Source: an uncultured bacterium
GTDB taxonomy: Bacteria; Cyanobacteriota; Vampirovibrionia; Gastranaerophilales; Gastranaerophilaceae
Assembly (NCBI GenBank): GCA_949035555.1
Contig: CAROLD010000020.1
Coordinates: 6,306 to 32,780, forward strand
Direction of reading: 5' to 3'
Length of the DNA: 26,475 nucleotides
The position numbers were made by a program, and so were the translations under genes. A model generated the notes under the pieces. The model searched no databases. It saw only the letters and a program-made list of their open reading frames with translations, and was not told the DNA's origin. Below, piece by piece: positions 1-8,143 of this stretch (position 1 is its first letter; every line of letters begins with the position of its first letter).

Positions 1-168
1 TTCCTGCGGCTTCAGTACCTTTTCCTGCGGCTTCAGTACCTTTTCCTGCGGCTTCAGTACCTTTTCCTGCGGCTTCTGTACCTTTTTCTGCGGCTTCTGT
101 ACCTTTTTCTGCAGCTTCAGTGCCTTTTTCAGCGGCTTCTGTACCCTTTTCTGCGGCTTCAGTGCCTT
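1..168. repeat. Tandem 21-bp repeat inside the low-complexity gene
   Basis: Eight consecutive 21-bp units begin at 1, 22, 43, 64, 85, 106, 127 and 148. The first three are identical (ttcctgcggcttcagtacct plus t) and the others differ by one to four bases. A degenerate unit follows at 169-189. On the minus strand each unit encodes seven residues, GTEAAEK or GTEAAGK. The array continues past the left window edge, so its copy number is unknown. The near-identity of the outermost units suggests recent expansion by slippage. Confidence 0.95.
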
Positions 169-1681
169 TTCCTGCTACGTCTCCAGCCTTATCACCAGTT
201 TCGCCAACGGTTTCTGAAGTTTTTTCTCCAGCTTCTTTAGCTTTATCACCAGCTTCAGTTGCAGTGGTTTCTACGCCTTTACCAACATTTTCAACATTTT
301 TCAATGCACTTACTTGATTTGAGAATTGTTGAGTTGCTTTTGCGGCTGAAACACCTGACATTACAGCCGCTCCGGCTGACATAAATGCTCCTGCAATATT
401 ACCTTGAGCGGCATACACTGCTGTTTTTGTAACGTTTGCCGCACATTTACCGTATTGTCCGACCATTTCAACACCTGAACCAACAGTTTCAACAACACGT
501 CCTGCAGCTGCTGTGTATGGAATACATTGCATACCGCGTCCGATGTATTGTGTAACCTGTCCTGCTGTTACTGTATAGCCTGCAATTTCATCAACTTTGT
601 TTGCTACATCTAAAACTTTATTAGATTCTTGTTGTGCATTTTGAACATTTTGAACATTTTGTTTTGAAACTTTTTGGTATGTTTTTGCTGTTCTTGATAA
701 TGTTCTAACTTGTTTATTTGATTTTGTTTGAATTTTCTTTAATGATACATTACCTTTTTGAATATCTTTTTGGATTGTACCAACTTTACCCAATGATGTT
801 TGAATTTTTTGTTGAGCATCAGCTTTTTCTTCAGCAGTTGCTGTTTCAGATTGTGCAATACCAGATAATTGTTCGATTTCAGCAGTTGCTGTTTCAATTT
901 CTTTTGCTTTATCTTCAAGCTTTTCAGCTTCTTTTTCCATTTTTTTCTGGTTTTTGTCGATTTGTTTTTGACCGGCTTTCATCTGCTTTTGAAGTTTTTT
1001 ATCGTCAGCCTTCATTTTCTGATCCAAAGACTTCATTTCAGATTGAGTTTGGTTCATCTGTTGAGTGCCTTGTTCAGTTTGTTTTGTGCCGCTTGAAGTT
1101 TCTTTTGCACTGTCTTTTGCATCAGTTTTTGCAGATTCGCCATCTTTTGCTTTTTCTTCTGCTTTAGCTTCTTGATTAGCTTCAGTTTGACCTGATGCAC
1201 GTTTTTGCATTTCAGACTTAACTTTACCTAATTTTTTTTCAATACCATTTTGTAAAAATCTAGGAATATCTGAATCTTTTAAATCAGATAACTGTTCTTT
1301 TAAAGAAGACAACTCAGAATCGGAAACTTGAGTTAAGTTATCAAAATCGTAATTTCCAATATCAACTTTTTTATTGTTTTCTTCTTGACCTTCTAAACCT
1401 TGAGCATTTTGAGCTTTTGCTGCGGATGAAGTTGAAGAAACATTTGAAATAGATTTAGCAGTATTTGCAGCCAAAACATTATTAGCTGATTTTGTAGCTG
1501 CTGTATTTCCTGCTCTGCCGGTTGAGCTGATTGTATTTGCGTTAGCGTTAAAGATTGAACCGTTCATAGTCATATGAGCCGGAACTTTTTTAGTCATACC
1601 AGCTTTAGCACCCTGATTACTTTTCATCAGTTTCAGAAGCTTTTGTATGTCTGTATTTTGATTTACGTTGTTAACGCTCAC
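1..1681 (-). CDS. Large low-complexity coiled-coil protein with C-terminal heptapeptide repeats, 3' end outside window
   Basis: I do not recognise this gene as a named family. The frame is open for 560 codons and runs off the window edge. The start is GTG at 1681, preceded by GGAGAG about 8 bases upstream. In order it shows: a Ser/Thr/Asn/Ala-rich N-terminus (about residues 1-100); a short acidic part; a long Lys/Gln/Glu-rich segment predicted to form coiled coil (about 165-355, with many KKMEKEAEKLEDK-like stretches); a Gly/Ala/Val-rich, weakly hydrophobic segment (about 364-448, for example AGAFMSAGAAVMSGVSAAK); a charged linker; then tandem copies of GTEAAEK or GTEAAGK from about residue 505. 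No Sec signal peptide or strong transmembrane helix is seen. The coiled coil followed by a Gly/Ala-rich helix loosely resembles secreted translocator-type proteins, but there is no secretion locus nearby, so I assign no function. The open frame, the SD and the codon pattern make it a confident gene. Confidence 0.85.
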   Translation of the reverse strand, partial: MSVNNVNQNTDIQKLLKLMKSNQGAKAGMTKKVPAHMTMNGSIFNANANTISSTGRAGNTAATKSANNVLAANTAKSISNVSSTSSAAKAQNAQGLEGQEENNKKVDIGNYDFDNLTQVSDSELSSLKEQLSDLKDSDIPRFLQNGIEKKLGKVKSEMQKRASGQTEANQEAKAEEKAKDGESAKTDAKDSAKETSSGTKQTEQGTQQMNQTQSEMKSLDQKMKADDKKLQKQMKAGQKQIDKNQKKMEKEAEKLEDKAKEIETATAEIEQLSGIAQSETATAEEKADAQQKIQTSLGKVGTIQKDIQKGNVSLKKIQTKSNKQVRTLSRTAKTYQKVSKQNVQNVQNAQQESNKVLDVANKVDEIAGYTVTAGQVTQYIGRGMQCIPYTAAAGRVVETVGSGVEMVGQYGKCAANVTKTAVYAAQGNIAGAFMSAGAAVMSGVSAAKATQQFSNQVSALKNVENVGKGVETTATEAGDKAKEAGEKTSETVGETGDKAGDVAGKGTEAAEKGTEAAEKGTEAAEKGTEAAEKGTEAAGKGTEAAGKGTEAAGKGTEAAG

Positions 1682-1815
1682 TCTAAGCTCTCCAAATAAA
1701 ACTCTCTTATATATATAAAAACTTTTAAAATTGCGTGATTTCAGCGTTTTTGAATATATTTACAATTGTTAACATTTATAATAAATCTGATACAATTTGC
1801 CATAAAAATTTATTT

Positions 1816-1844
1816 TTGATAAAATAGAAAAGTAGTTTTATAAG
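1816..1844 (+). promoter_or_regulatory. Predicted promoter of fabI
   Basis: TTGATA at 1816-1821 and TATAAG at 1839-1844 are separated by 17 bases, a good sigma-70-type arrangement. Transcription would start near 1851, leaving a short leader that carries the GGGAG ribosome site. Confidence 0.55.
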
Positions 1845-1863
1845 AAATTAGGGAGACACTAAT

Positions 1864-2673
1864 ATGGATTTAATGAAGGGTAAAAAAGGTGTAATATTTG
1901 GAGTTTCAAATACACACGGTATAGCATACGGTATTGCAAAACAACTTTACGACGCAGGTGCAGAAATTGCATTCACATACGCTGGTGAAACAATGGAAAA
2001 AAGAGTTAAACCTATTGCTGAAAGCATGGGCGCAAAAATCATTATGAGCTGTGACGTTACAAAAGAAGATGAAGTAAAAGCAGTTTTTGAAGAAATTGAA
2101 AAAGTTTACGGAAAAATCGACTTCGTTGTACACGCTGTTGCATTTGCTAAAAAAGAAGATTTAATGGGCAGATTTATCGAAACTTCAAAAGACGGATGGG
2201 ATACAGCATTAGGCGTAAGTGCTTATTCATTAGTAACTATCTGCCGTCACGCTGAAAAAGTCTTGAACGAAGGTGGTTCAGTTTTCGCACTTACATATCT
2301 AGGTTCAGTTCTTTCTGTACCAAGCTACAATGTAATGGGTGTTGCTAAAGCGGCATTAGAATCTGCAATGAGATTCTTAGCTGTTGACCTTGGTAAAAAA
2401 GGTGTCAGAGTTAACTGTATTTCAGCAGGACCTGTTAAAACATTAGCGTCAATGGGTATCAGCGGTTTCTCTAAAATGCTTAAAGCCGCTGTTGCAAGAT
2501 CTCCTCTTGGTAGAAATGTTGCTCTGGAAGAAGTTGGTAAAGCTGGTTTATACTTAGCTTCTGATCTTTCTGCAGGCACTACAGGTGAAGTTATTTATGT
2601 TGACTGCGGATGCCACTCTGCTTACGGATCAGCTGAAGAAATGGATATTCTTGCAAACAACATTGAATTATAA
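1864..2673 (+). CDS. fabI: Enoyl-[acyl-carrier-protein] reductase (NADH), FabI
   Basis: FabI reduces the trans-2-enoyl-ACP double bond in the last step of each fatty acid elongation cycle, in the cytoplasm. The 269-residue protein has the usual length. It carries the FabI-type SDR fold: an N-terminal nucleotide-binding segment (GVSNTHGIAYGIA, about 13-25), Tyr145 in TYLG, and the active-site pattern Tyr155-x6-Lys162 (YNVMGVAK), which separates FabI from ordinary SDRs (Tyr-x3-Lys). The residue matching E. coli Gly93 is Ala93, as in some natural FabIs, so I would not call triclosan resistance from it. The ATG start is preceded by GGGAG. The gene is monocistronic, with its own promoter and a hairpin terminator shared with the convergent ribF. 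Confidence 0.97.
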   Translation: MDLMKGKKGVIFGVSNTHGIAYGIAKQLYDAGAEIAFTYAGETMEKRVKPIAESMGAKIIMSCDVTKEDEVKAVFEEIEKVYGKIDFVVHAVAFAKKEDLMGRFIETSKDGWDTALGVSAYSLVTICRHAEKVLNEGGSVFALTYLGSVLSVPSYNVMGVAKAALESAMRFLAVDLGKKGVRVNCISAGPVKTLASMGISGFSKMLKAAVARSPLGRNVALEEVGKAGLYLASDLSAGTTGEVIYVDCGCHSAYGSAEEMDILANNIEL

Positions 2674-2689
2674 TTTTAACTACTTTAAT

Positions 2690-2721
2690 AAAAAGGCTAA
2701 GTTTTTCAACTTAGCCTTTTT
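2690..2721. terminator. Bidirectional terminator between fabI and ribF
   Basis: A 14-bp perfect stem (2690-2703 with 2708-2721, core GGCTAAGTT/AACTTAGCC) has a 4-base loop and A/T tracts on both flanks. It can therefore end transcription of fabI (+) and of the convergent ribF (-). Confidence 0.9.
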
Positions 2722-2750
2722 ATTGTTTAAAAAAGTTTAAAACTTAAAAT

Positions 2751-3647
2751 CTATAATGACTGCAAATCCAAGTCAATTTGAGTCTTCAATTCATCCATAT
2801 TAGAGAATTTAATCTCAGGTCTAATCATTTTATTAAAGCAAACTTTAATTTCCTTATCATATAAATTTCCACGGAAATTCATAATATAAGTTTCTAAAGT
2901 ACAAAAATCACCATTCGTGACGGTAGGCGCAACCCCAAAATTAGCAAGACCACGATAGATTTTACCATCACCTATATCAACATTAACATCATAAACCCCA
3001 AATGGAGGCTCAACAATCTCAAGCGGATAGATAATATTTGCAGTCGGATATCCGATAGTGGCACCAAGTTCTTTGCCTTTTACAACTGTACCTGAAACTT
3101 CGAATTTTCTACCTAGCATCGTGTCTGCCATAAAAACAGATCCGGATTTAATATATTGTCTGATTGTAGTAGAACTAATAACATCACCATATACGGATTG
3201 AGGCGGTGTTGCAAAATATACATAATCAAATTTGCTTTGAGAATCAGATAAAAATCTTACATTTCCTGTTTTATCTACGCCAAATCTGTGATTAAAGCCC
3301 GTTGAAATAGCTTTTGGAGAAAAGTATTTAATCAATACATCTTCTAAGTATTGCATAGGTGTCATATGACAAACATCCCCAAAATCCAATTCAATTAAAT
3401 AATCTACCCCCAGAGCTTCTATATATTTATATTTATCTTCAAGGGTTAATATATATTTTGGCGAAACACCTTTAAAATAGCAGTATGGATGCTCTTTAAA
3501 TGTGACAACAGCAGACTGACAGTTAAGTTCTTTCGCCGCTTCTACTGCACAATTGATAACAGCCTGATGCCCAATGTGTACGCCGTCAAAAAAGCCCAAA
3601 GCTAATGATAAATTTGGTATTTCTCTTAATTCTCTAACTATCTCCAT
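2751..3647 (-). CDS. ribF: Bifunctional riboflavin kinase / FAD synthetase, RibF
   Basis: RibF phosphorylates riboflavin to FMN and adenylylates FMN to FAD. The N-terminal nucleotidyltransferase domain shows GFFDGVHIGH (residues 18-27) and ISST (157-160). The C-terminal riboflavin kinase domain shows GATIGYPTAN (about 195-204). At 298 residues it is close to the family norm. I chose ATG at 3647. A TTG 18 bases upstream (3665) would extend the frame, but that extension overlaps a near-consensus -10 box. No Shine-Dalgarno precedes the ATG, and the predicted transcription start falls on it, so the mRNA may be leaderless. The gene seems to be transcribed alone and ends at the terminator shared with fabI. 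Confidence 0.96.
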   Translation of the reverse strand: MEIVRELREIPNLSLALGFFDGVHIGHQAVINCAVEAAKELNCQSAVVTFKEHPYCYFKGVSPKYILTLEDKYKYIEALGVDYLIELDFGDVCHMTPMQYLEDVLIKYFSPKAISTGFNHRFGVDKTGNVRFLSDSQSKFDYVYFATPPQSVYGDVISSTTIRQYIKSGSVFMADTMLGRKFEVSGTVVKGKELGATIGYPTANIIYPLEIVEPPFGVYDVNVDIGDGKIYRGLANFGVAPTVTNGDFCTLETYIMNFRGNLYDKEIKVCFNKMIRPEIKFSNMDELKTQIDLDLQSL

Positions 3648-3653
3648 ACTACA

Positions 3654-3681
3654 ATTATATACCAAAAATTAAAATTGTAAA
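3654..3681 (-). promoter_or_regulatory. Promoter abutting the ribF start codon
   Basis: On the minus strand TTTACA (3676-3681) and an extended -10, TGGTATATAAT with TATAAT at 3654-3659, are 16 bases apart. Only six bases separate the -10 from the ATG at 3647, so transcription should begin at or next to the A of the start codon. Confidence 0.65.
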
Positions 3682-3703
3682 AAATATTAAGGATGTAAAG
3701 TGA

Positions 3704-4990
3704 CTAGTTAAATAGAATACCCACAATACTAGCAGACATATAGCAGGTTAAAGTTCCGCAAATTAAGGCTCTAACCCCAAGTCTTGCAAGATTTTTTCTT
3801 TGATTTGGAGCAAGTTCCCCAATACCTCCAAGTAAAATCGCAATAGAACCAAAATTTCCAAAACTACAAAGGGCAAAACTGGCAATTAAGAAAGCTTTTG
3901 GAGATAAATGGAGTGCAGGATTTGTTAAATCCATATATGCAACCATTTCATTCAATACAAGCTTAGTTCCCATCAATCCACCCACTGTAGTTGCTTCATG
4001 CAAAGGAACTCCCATGACAATTGCAAATAATGCAAAAATTTTACCTAAAATCATTTTTAATGACAAATTAGATAAGATTTCGCCTAAACCGCCAGCAACA
4101 TTCATATGGAAAAGTTTAACAACAAGCATGCCAGCATGACCCAAAAACCAGTCAATCATAGAAACCAAAGCTACAAGCGCCAAAATCATAGCTATAACAT
4201 TTATCGCAACCTTCATACCATCAGATGCACCTGCTGAAATTGCATCAAACACATTTACATGCTGTCTGTGTCTTTTACTCACTGAGATTTTAAAATCTTT
4301 GCTGGTTTCAGGTTCACCTGTTTCAGGATAAACAATTTTTGAAATAATAAGCGCACCCGGTGCAGCCATAACAGAAGAGGCAAGAATATATTCTGCGGGG
4401 ATTCCCATACCAATGTAAATCGGCATAATTGAACCTGATATACAAGCCAAAGAGCCGGACATAGATGCCAGCAATTCAGAACGTGTTAAATTGGCAAGAT
4501 ATGGCTTAATCATAATTTGTGCAACAATTTGCCCCACAAAAGAGCTTGCTACATTTGATAAAGCTTCAGCTCCGCTTACATCCATAAGCTTATTCATACC
4601 TTTACCTAAAACAGCAACTACTCTCTGCATTATACCGTAATGATAAAGAATATTTACGAGCACCATCATAAATACCATTGAACAAATCATCTGAAGTGCA
4701 AATACAGTATAGCCCCCGCTAAAAAGACTTTCAAAGTGCTTATTCATAAATCCGCCAAAAACGGTTGCGCCACCTTCCTTTGCAAAGACTAGAAGTTTCT
4801 GGATAAACTGCCCGATAAATAATACTAACTTTTGACCAATTGGAACTTTAAATATAAATACAGCCAGCAAAACTTGTAATAAAAAGCCTGTACCTATAGT
4901 TTTGTAATTAATTGCCTTTTTATTATTTGACATTAAATACGCTAAACCAAATATAACAATTATCCCGAAAATTCCAATAAATCTGCTCAT
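3704..4990 (-). CDS. nupC: Concentrative nucleoside transporter (CNT/NupC family) with altered base-recognition motif
   Basis: This 428-residue inner-membrane protein has many hydrophobic helices and the CNT core and gate layout. NVASSFVGQ (146-154) lies in the first hairpin region, LVLNEMVAYMDL (345-355) holds the family's conserved Asn-Glu, and SFGNFGSIAI (376-385) is the second conserved Asn/Ser motif. CNTs use a Na+ or H+ gradient to import nucleosides. In the structurally studied Vibrio cholerae CNT, Gln154-Thr155-Glu156 contact the base while Glu332, Asn368 and Ser371 contact the ribose. Here the base motif reads Gln154-Ile155-Val156, followed by AQ rather than AP, while the ribose residues seem kept (Glu348, Asn379, Ser382). 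The true substrate may therefore differ. The ATG has AGGGGC just upstream, and TGTATAAT at 5017-5024 looks like an extended -10. Its start lies just beyond the TPR gene's terminator. Confidence 0.9.
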   Translation of the reverse strand: MSRFIGIFGIIVIFGLAYLMSNNKKAINYKTIGTGFLLQVLLAVFIFKVPIGQKLVLFIGQFIQKLLVFAKEGGATVFGGFMNKHFESLFSGGYTVFALQMICSMVFMMVLVNILYHYGIMQRVVAVLGKGMNKLMDVSGAEALSNVASSFVGQIVAQIMIKPYLANLTRSELLASMSGSLACISGSIMPIYIGMGIPAEYILASSVMAAPGALIISKIVYPETGEPETSKDFKISVSKRHRQHVNVFDAISAGASDGMKVAINVIAMILALVALVSMIDWFLGHAGMLVVKLFHMNVAGGLGEILSNLSLKMILGKIFALFAIVMGVPLHEATTVGGLMGTKLVLNEMVAYMDLTNPALHLSPKAFLIASFALCSFGNFGSIAILLGGIGELAPNQRKNLARLGVRALICGTLTCYMSASIVGILFN

Positions 4991-5023
4991 ATTGCCCCTT
5001 AACTATTCACTATTTAATTATAC

Positions 5024-5052
5024 AAAAAAGAAGCCTTAAAAAGACTTCTTTT
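5024..5052 (-). terminator. Terminator of the TPR gene
   Basis: Reading the minus strand, AAAAGAAG and CTTCTTTT form a stem around a short loop and are followed by a run of T. The hairpin lies between the end of the TPR gene and the promoter of the transporter gene. Confidence 0.7.
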
Positions 5053-5086
5053 GCTAAAAAATGTGATAAAAGTTAACGCAAATAAA

Positions 5087-6496
5087 TTACATGCCACTTT
5101 TATTAAAGAAACCGATAATTTTATCAATCAAACCTACCGATTCTTCTTCGCCGGCAAAATTATCCAGCCTGTCAATTCTATCCTTTATCATTTTGTATTC
5201 AGCAGGATCTTTAACAAGTTCAAGATATTTGTTATAAATTTCTACAGCTTTGGCATTTGACTTAATTTTCTCATAGCCGCGCGCCAATTCTTTTAATGCT
5301 GCTAAATCTTTGCCATCAGCCTGTACTATTTTTTCAAGATATGAAACTTGCATTTTATAATCACCTATACCTTCTCTAAATTGAGCTAATTTATGTAATG
5401 CCTCCTTATTAGAAGGTTCTAATTTGACAATTTTTTCATAATATTCAGCAGCATGATTTGTCTCACCATTATCTGTAAGCAAAGAAGCCAAAGAGAATAA
5501 TAATTCGACATCATCATCTTTAAGCTGGACAGCATTTAAGAACTCATTAATAGCGATATCAATATTTTTTCTAAGAATATTATATCTGCCCCAGTTTAAA
5601 TGAGCATTAAACTCATCACCATTCTCTTCATAAACCAATGCTCTCATTTGATATGTAAGCGGGGAGTTTGGCGATAAGTTATTATATTCATCAATATATT
5701 CAAGAGCTTTCTTGAAATCCTTAGATGAATAACAATACTGAGCTTGAAGAGTATAATACTTAGGAGAATTTTTGTATTCATCCGGTAATGAATTCAATTT
5801 AGCATACGCTTCATCAATTTCTCCTAATTCCAGCATGCACTGGATTTTCAAGAGTTCGTCTTTTGTAAATTGAATTGCATTTTTTGCATCCCCGCTCTTA
5901 AGATAAACAGTTGCAAGCCCTTCATTAATTCTATCTGTATCAAAGCCTTTTTGTTTACCTCTCATAAGGGCATCAATTGCACTTGGATAAGCTTCTTCCC
6001 CTACATAAATATCAGCCAGCTGTAAAAATATTTCTTCATGCAAATTATCATATTCCATTATAAAGTTATACTCATCAATAGCTTTCAATATGTTACCCTG
6101 CTGACGATATATATTTGCAAGTGTCAAACGAGTCATTACAATTTGAGTATCATCGGTTGAAACTGCAAGAGCTTTTTTAAAGTCATTTATTGCAAAATCA
6201 AGCTTCCCTTCAATAGAATTCTTATTACCTCTATAGATGTAATATTTGTACTTATCAGTATTTTCGTAAATAGAAATCAACTGTTCATAAGCAAGAGGAT
6301 TAGTTACATCGCGTTTTAAAATTTCATGATAATACCACGCAGCATCTTCTGATTTATTAAGGATAAGCGATAAATGCCCCAATCTTTCCATCAGCCCTAA
6401 ATCTTCAGGATTTTGTTCAAACTCTTTTTTATATTCAGCATAAGCCTCTTCATATTGCTCGTTTGCTTCAAATTGTTCAGCCAACTGTAAACTCAT
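5087..6496 (-). CDS. Tetratricopeptide-repeat protein
   Basis: The 469-residue protein is built almost wholly from roughly 34-residue TPR units. Examples are residues 1-35 (QYEEAYAEYKKEFEQNPED), about 99-170 and about 330-430 (NHAAEYYEKIVKLEPSNKEA), with a conserved small/aromatic pattern and a Pro near the end of several units. TPR arrays bind other proteins; nothing here identifies the partner. There is no signal peptide, so it is probably cytoplasmic. The C-terminal segment VGLIDKIIGFFNKSGM could be an amphipathic, membrane-touching helix. The start is ATG with a strong AAGGAG. It lies 68 bases downstream of pth in the same direction and is probably cotranscribed with it. Confidence 0.9.
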   Translation of the reverse strand: MSLQLAEQFEANEQYEEAYAEYKKEFEQNPEDLGLMERLGHLSLILNKSEDAAWYYHEILKRDVTNPLAYEQLISIYENTDKYKYYIYRGNKNSIEGKLDFAINDFKKALAVSTDDTQIVMTRLTLANIYRQQGNILKAIDEYNFIMEYDNLHEEIFLQLADIYVGEEAYPSAIDALMRGKQKGFDTDRINEGLATVYLKSGDAKNAIQFTKDELLKIQCMLELGEIDEAYAKLNSLPDEYKNSPKYYTLQAQYCYSSKDFKKALEYIDEYNNLSPNSPLTYQMRALVYEENGDEFNAHLNWGRYNILRKNIDIAINEFLNAVQLKDDDVELLFSLASLLTDNGETNHAAEYYEKIVKLEPSNKEALHKLAQFREGIGDYKMQVSYLEKIVQADGKDLAALKELARGYEKIKSNAKAVEIYNKYLELVKDPAEYKMIKDRIDRLDNFAGEEESVGLIDKIIGFFNKSGM

Positions 6497-6564
6497 ATAG
6501 TTTCTCTCCTTATAAAATTACTTAATGCTCACTTATTATATCATTAAATGAGGCATTATTCAAA

Positions 6565-7122
6565 TTAGTTAAACTCATTCTGTGCTTTCTGCATACCATT
6601 ATCAAAATAATATTGAATTCCGTCAATTGCACTTTTTAATACAGGTTTTAAAGTTTCAAGCTGATCTTTGTAGAAGTTTTGCAAAACAAAGCTTTCCGCC
6701 GGCACAGGAGGCTGAGGTCCTATACCAATCTTTAAACGTGCAAAATTAGATGTTCCCAAATGTTTTATCACTGACTTAATCCCGTTATGCCCCCCATCTG
6801 AACCGGATGGTCTGAAACGCATTTTACCAAGTTCCAATGATAAATCATCATAAACAATTATGACATCTTCAATATCAATTTTGTAATAGTTCATAACTGC
6901 AATAACCGCTTCTCCTGATAAATTCATGAATGTCGTCGGCTTTATCAGCATAATATCTTCAAAACCGCTTTTGAATTTTCCAACAAAACATTTAAGTTTT
7001 TTATCTTCCTTAAATGAAACATCATTCATAATTGCCCATTTATCTACAACCATAAATCCCGCATTATGACGGGTAAAACAGTATTTATCACCAACATTAC
7101 CAAGTCCGACAACCAATTTCAT
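6565..7122 (-). CDS. pth: Peptidyl-tRNA hydrolase
   Basis: Pth cleaves the ester bond of peptidyl-tRNA released from stalled ribosomes, which recycles tRNA. With the start at ATG 7122 the protein has 185 residues, typical of the family. The key residues are visible: Asn9 (GLGNVG), His19 (TRHNAGF), Asn67 (TFMNLSG), Asp92 (YDDLSL) and Asn113 (GGHNG), each one position before the E. coli numbering. A TTG 18 bases upstream would add MKDNKL, but the ATG has a well-spaced AAGGA and matches the family start. The TPR gene follows in the same direction. Confidence 0.97.
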   Translation of the reverse strand: MKLVVGLGNVGDKYCFTRHNAGFMVVDKWAIMNDVSFKEDKKLKCFVGKFKSGFEDIMLIKPTTFMNLSGEAVIAVMNYYKIDIEDVIIVYDDLSLELGKMRFRPSGSDGGHNGIKSVIKHLGTSNFARLKIGIGPQPPVPAESFVLQNFYKDQLETLKPVLKSAIDGIQYYFDNGMQKAQNEFN

Positions 7123-7264
7123 AAGCTTATTATCCTTCAATATTATGTGTTACTTATATTTAGTATTTTAACGTAAATAAATATTACCACCATGATATAC
7201 CAACATTAAGCTTAACAAAATGATAAATAAAAAATAAATTAAGAAAAAATATGAGGTGAAAATA

Positions 7265-7822
7265 ATGAAGAAAGAATTAACAGGCGAAAAAAGTTCACAA
7301 AAAGTAGCCAATTTTTTAGAAAAAAACTCCCTGCATAAAAAAGATTTCGCAGAAATGATAGGGGTTACACTATCGTATGTATATAACTTGATTGACGAAA
7401 CAATACCATTTTCTACAAGAAGCACAACTCTTGAGCGAATTGCCACTGTAATGGATATTGAACCGGAGGAATTCGAAGAATACAAAATTCCTCAAGAACC
7501 ATTAATTAAAGACGAAACAATTGAGCTTTTAAAAAGCATGCTGCGTGAAAAGAAAATGAGTATAGTTAACTTTTTAAAAGCATTTCCTCGTAAAAAGCGT
7601 ATTGAAATTGTTGATATATTACGAGGAGCTTATCCTATACCAATTGATTTCAAAGAACTCCAAATGATTGGACAAATTTTAGATTTAGATAAAAATGACA
7701 TCTACAACATATGGGAAGACCGTGTAAAACAGGTTCTGGAAACAAACGGAATGAATTTGAATAACAATGCAGCACTTGTAAATTCAATGTTTGAATGTGC
7801 CAGAAAATATATCGATATCTAA
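7265..7822 (+). CDS. Helix-turn-helix (XRE-like) transcriptional regulator with two HTH-like halves
   Basis: The 185-residue protein begins with a lambda-repressor-like HTH (about residues 14-70: VANFLEKNSLHKKDFAEMIG, then a recognition-helix region, VTLSYVYNLI, and a closing DIEPEEF element). The second half (about 84-150) has the same rhythm, ELLKSMLREKKMSIVNFLKA ... IGQILDLDKNDIYNIW, and may be a degenerate second HTH. There is no ligand or protease domain. I chose ATG 7265 because GAGGTG (7254-7259) is correctly spaced; an in-frame GTG at 7256 lies inside that SD. It stands alone between pth (divergent) and tRNA-Lys. The target is unknown. Confidence 0.85.
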   Translation: MKKELTGEKSSQKVANFLEKNSLHKKDFAEMIGVTLSYVYNLIDETIPFSTRSTTLERIATVMDIEPEEFEEYKIPQEPLIKDETIELLKSMLREKKMSIVNFLKAFPRKKRIEIVDILRGAYPIPIDFKELQMIGQILDLDKNDIYNIWEDRVKQVLETNGMNLNNNAALVNSMFECARKYIDI

Positions 7823-7824
7823 AA

Positions 7825-7851
7825 AAAAGGTTCACTTAAAGTGAACCTTTT
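7825..7851 (+). terminator. Terminator of the HTH regulator gene
   Basis: AAAAGGTTCAC and GTGAACCTTTT form an 11-bp perfect stem around a TTAAA loop, three bases after the stop codon, followed by T-rich sequence. Confidence 0.88.
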
Positions 7852-7870
7852 AAATTTTTTAAAAAAGTTG

Positions 7871-7899
7871 TTGACAATTAAAAATGTTCTTGTTATTAT
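7871..7899 (+). promoter_or_regulatory. Promoter of tRNA-Lys
   Basis: A consensus TTGACA (7871-7876) and TATTAT (7894-7899) are separated by exactly 17 bases. The mature tRNA begins 53 bases beyond the -10. Confidence 0.8.
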
Positions 7900-7952
7900 G
7901 AATTCACACGGTGAACGAACCGTTAGCCAAAGGAAATATGAATAGTTAACTT

Positions 7953-8025
7953 GCGCTTGTAGCTCAGCAGGTAGAGCACTCCCCTTTTAAGGGATAGGTC
8001 GCGCGTTCGAATCGCGCCAAGCGCA
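7953..8025 (+). tRNA. tRNA-Lys (anticodon UUU)
   Basis: The cloverleaf is complete in 73 bases. The acceptor is GCGCTTG/CAAGCGC with discriminator A. The D stem is GCTC/GAGC. The anticodon loop is CTTTTAA with TTT at positions 34-36. The T arm is GCGCG-TTCGAAT-CGCGC. The outer pair of the anticodon stem (27-43) is a C/T mismatch. The 3' CCA is not encoded. A strong promoter and a terminator flank it, so it is a single-gene transcript. Confidence 0.97.
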
Positions 8026-8038
8026 ATTTTTTATGAGT

Positions 8039-8064
8039 AAAGGGTTTCAGACCCTTTTTATTTT
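8039..8064 (+). terminator. Terminator of tRNA-Lys
   Basis: AAAGGGT and ACCCTTT pair around a short TTCAG loop and are followed by a T-rich tail, 14 bases after the tRNA. Confidence 0.8.
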
Positions 8065-8082
8065 TGTTTAGTTCTAATATAA

Positions 8083-8116
8083 AAAATAGAGAATTGTTAT
8101 AACAATTCTCTATTTT
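8083..8116 (-). terminator. 34-bp perfect palindrome, probable terminator of the gene at 8144-8743
   Basis: The halves 8083-8099 and 8100-8116 are exact reverse complements (17 bp each, core GAATTGTTA/TAACAATTC). On the minus strand the hairpin follows the stop codon at 8144 by about 30 bases and ends in a run of six T, as an intrinsic terminator would. Confidence 0.75.
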
Positions 8117-8143
8117 ATCTTAACAATCTCTATTGCTTAATAT

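Noticed and set aside
1..189. Regular 21-bp repeats that could suggest a CRISPR array
   Set aside because: The units are directly adjacent with no unique spacers and encode an in-frame heptapeptide on the minus strand, so this is a coding tandem repeat.
718..1167. 149-codon plus-strand frame rich in Phe and Leu
   Set aside because: It is the antisense shadow of the Lys/Glu/Gln-rich coding sequence on the minus strand and has no ribosome site.
8083..8116. 34-bp perfect palindrome as a possible operator or recombination site
   Set aside because: Its position just after a stop codon and the run of T on the minus strand make an intrinsic terminator the simpler reading.
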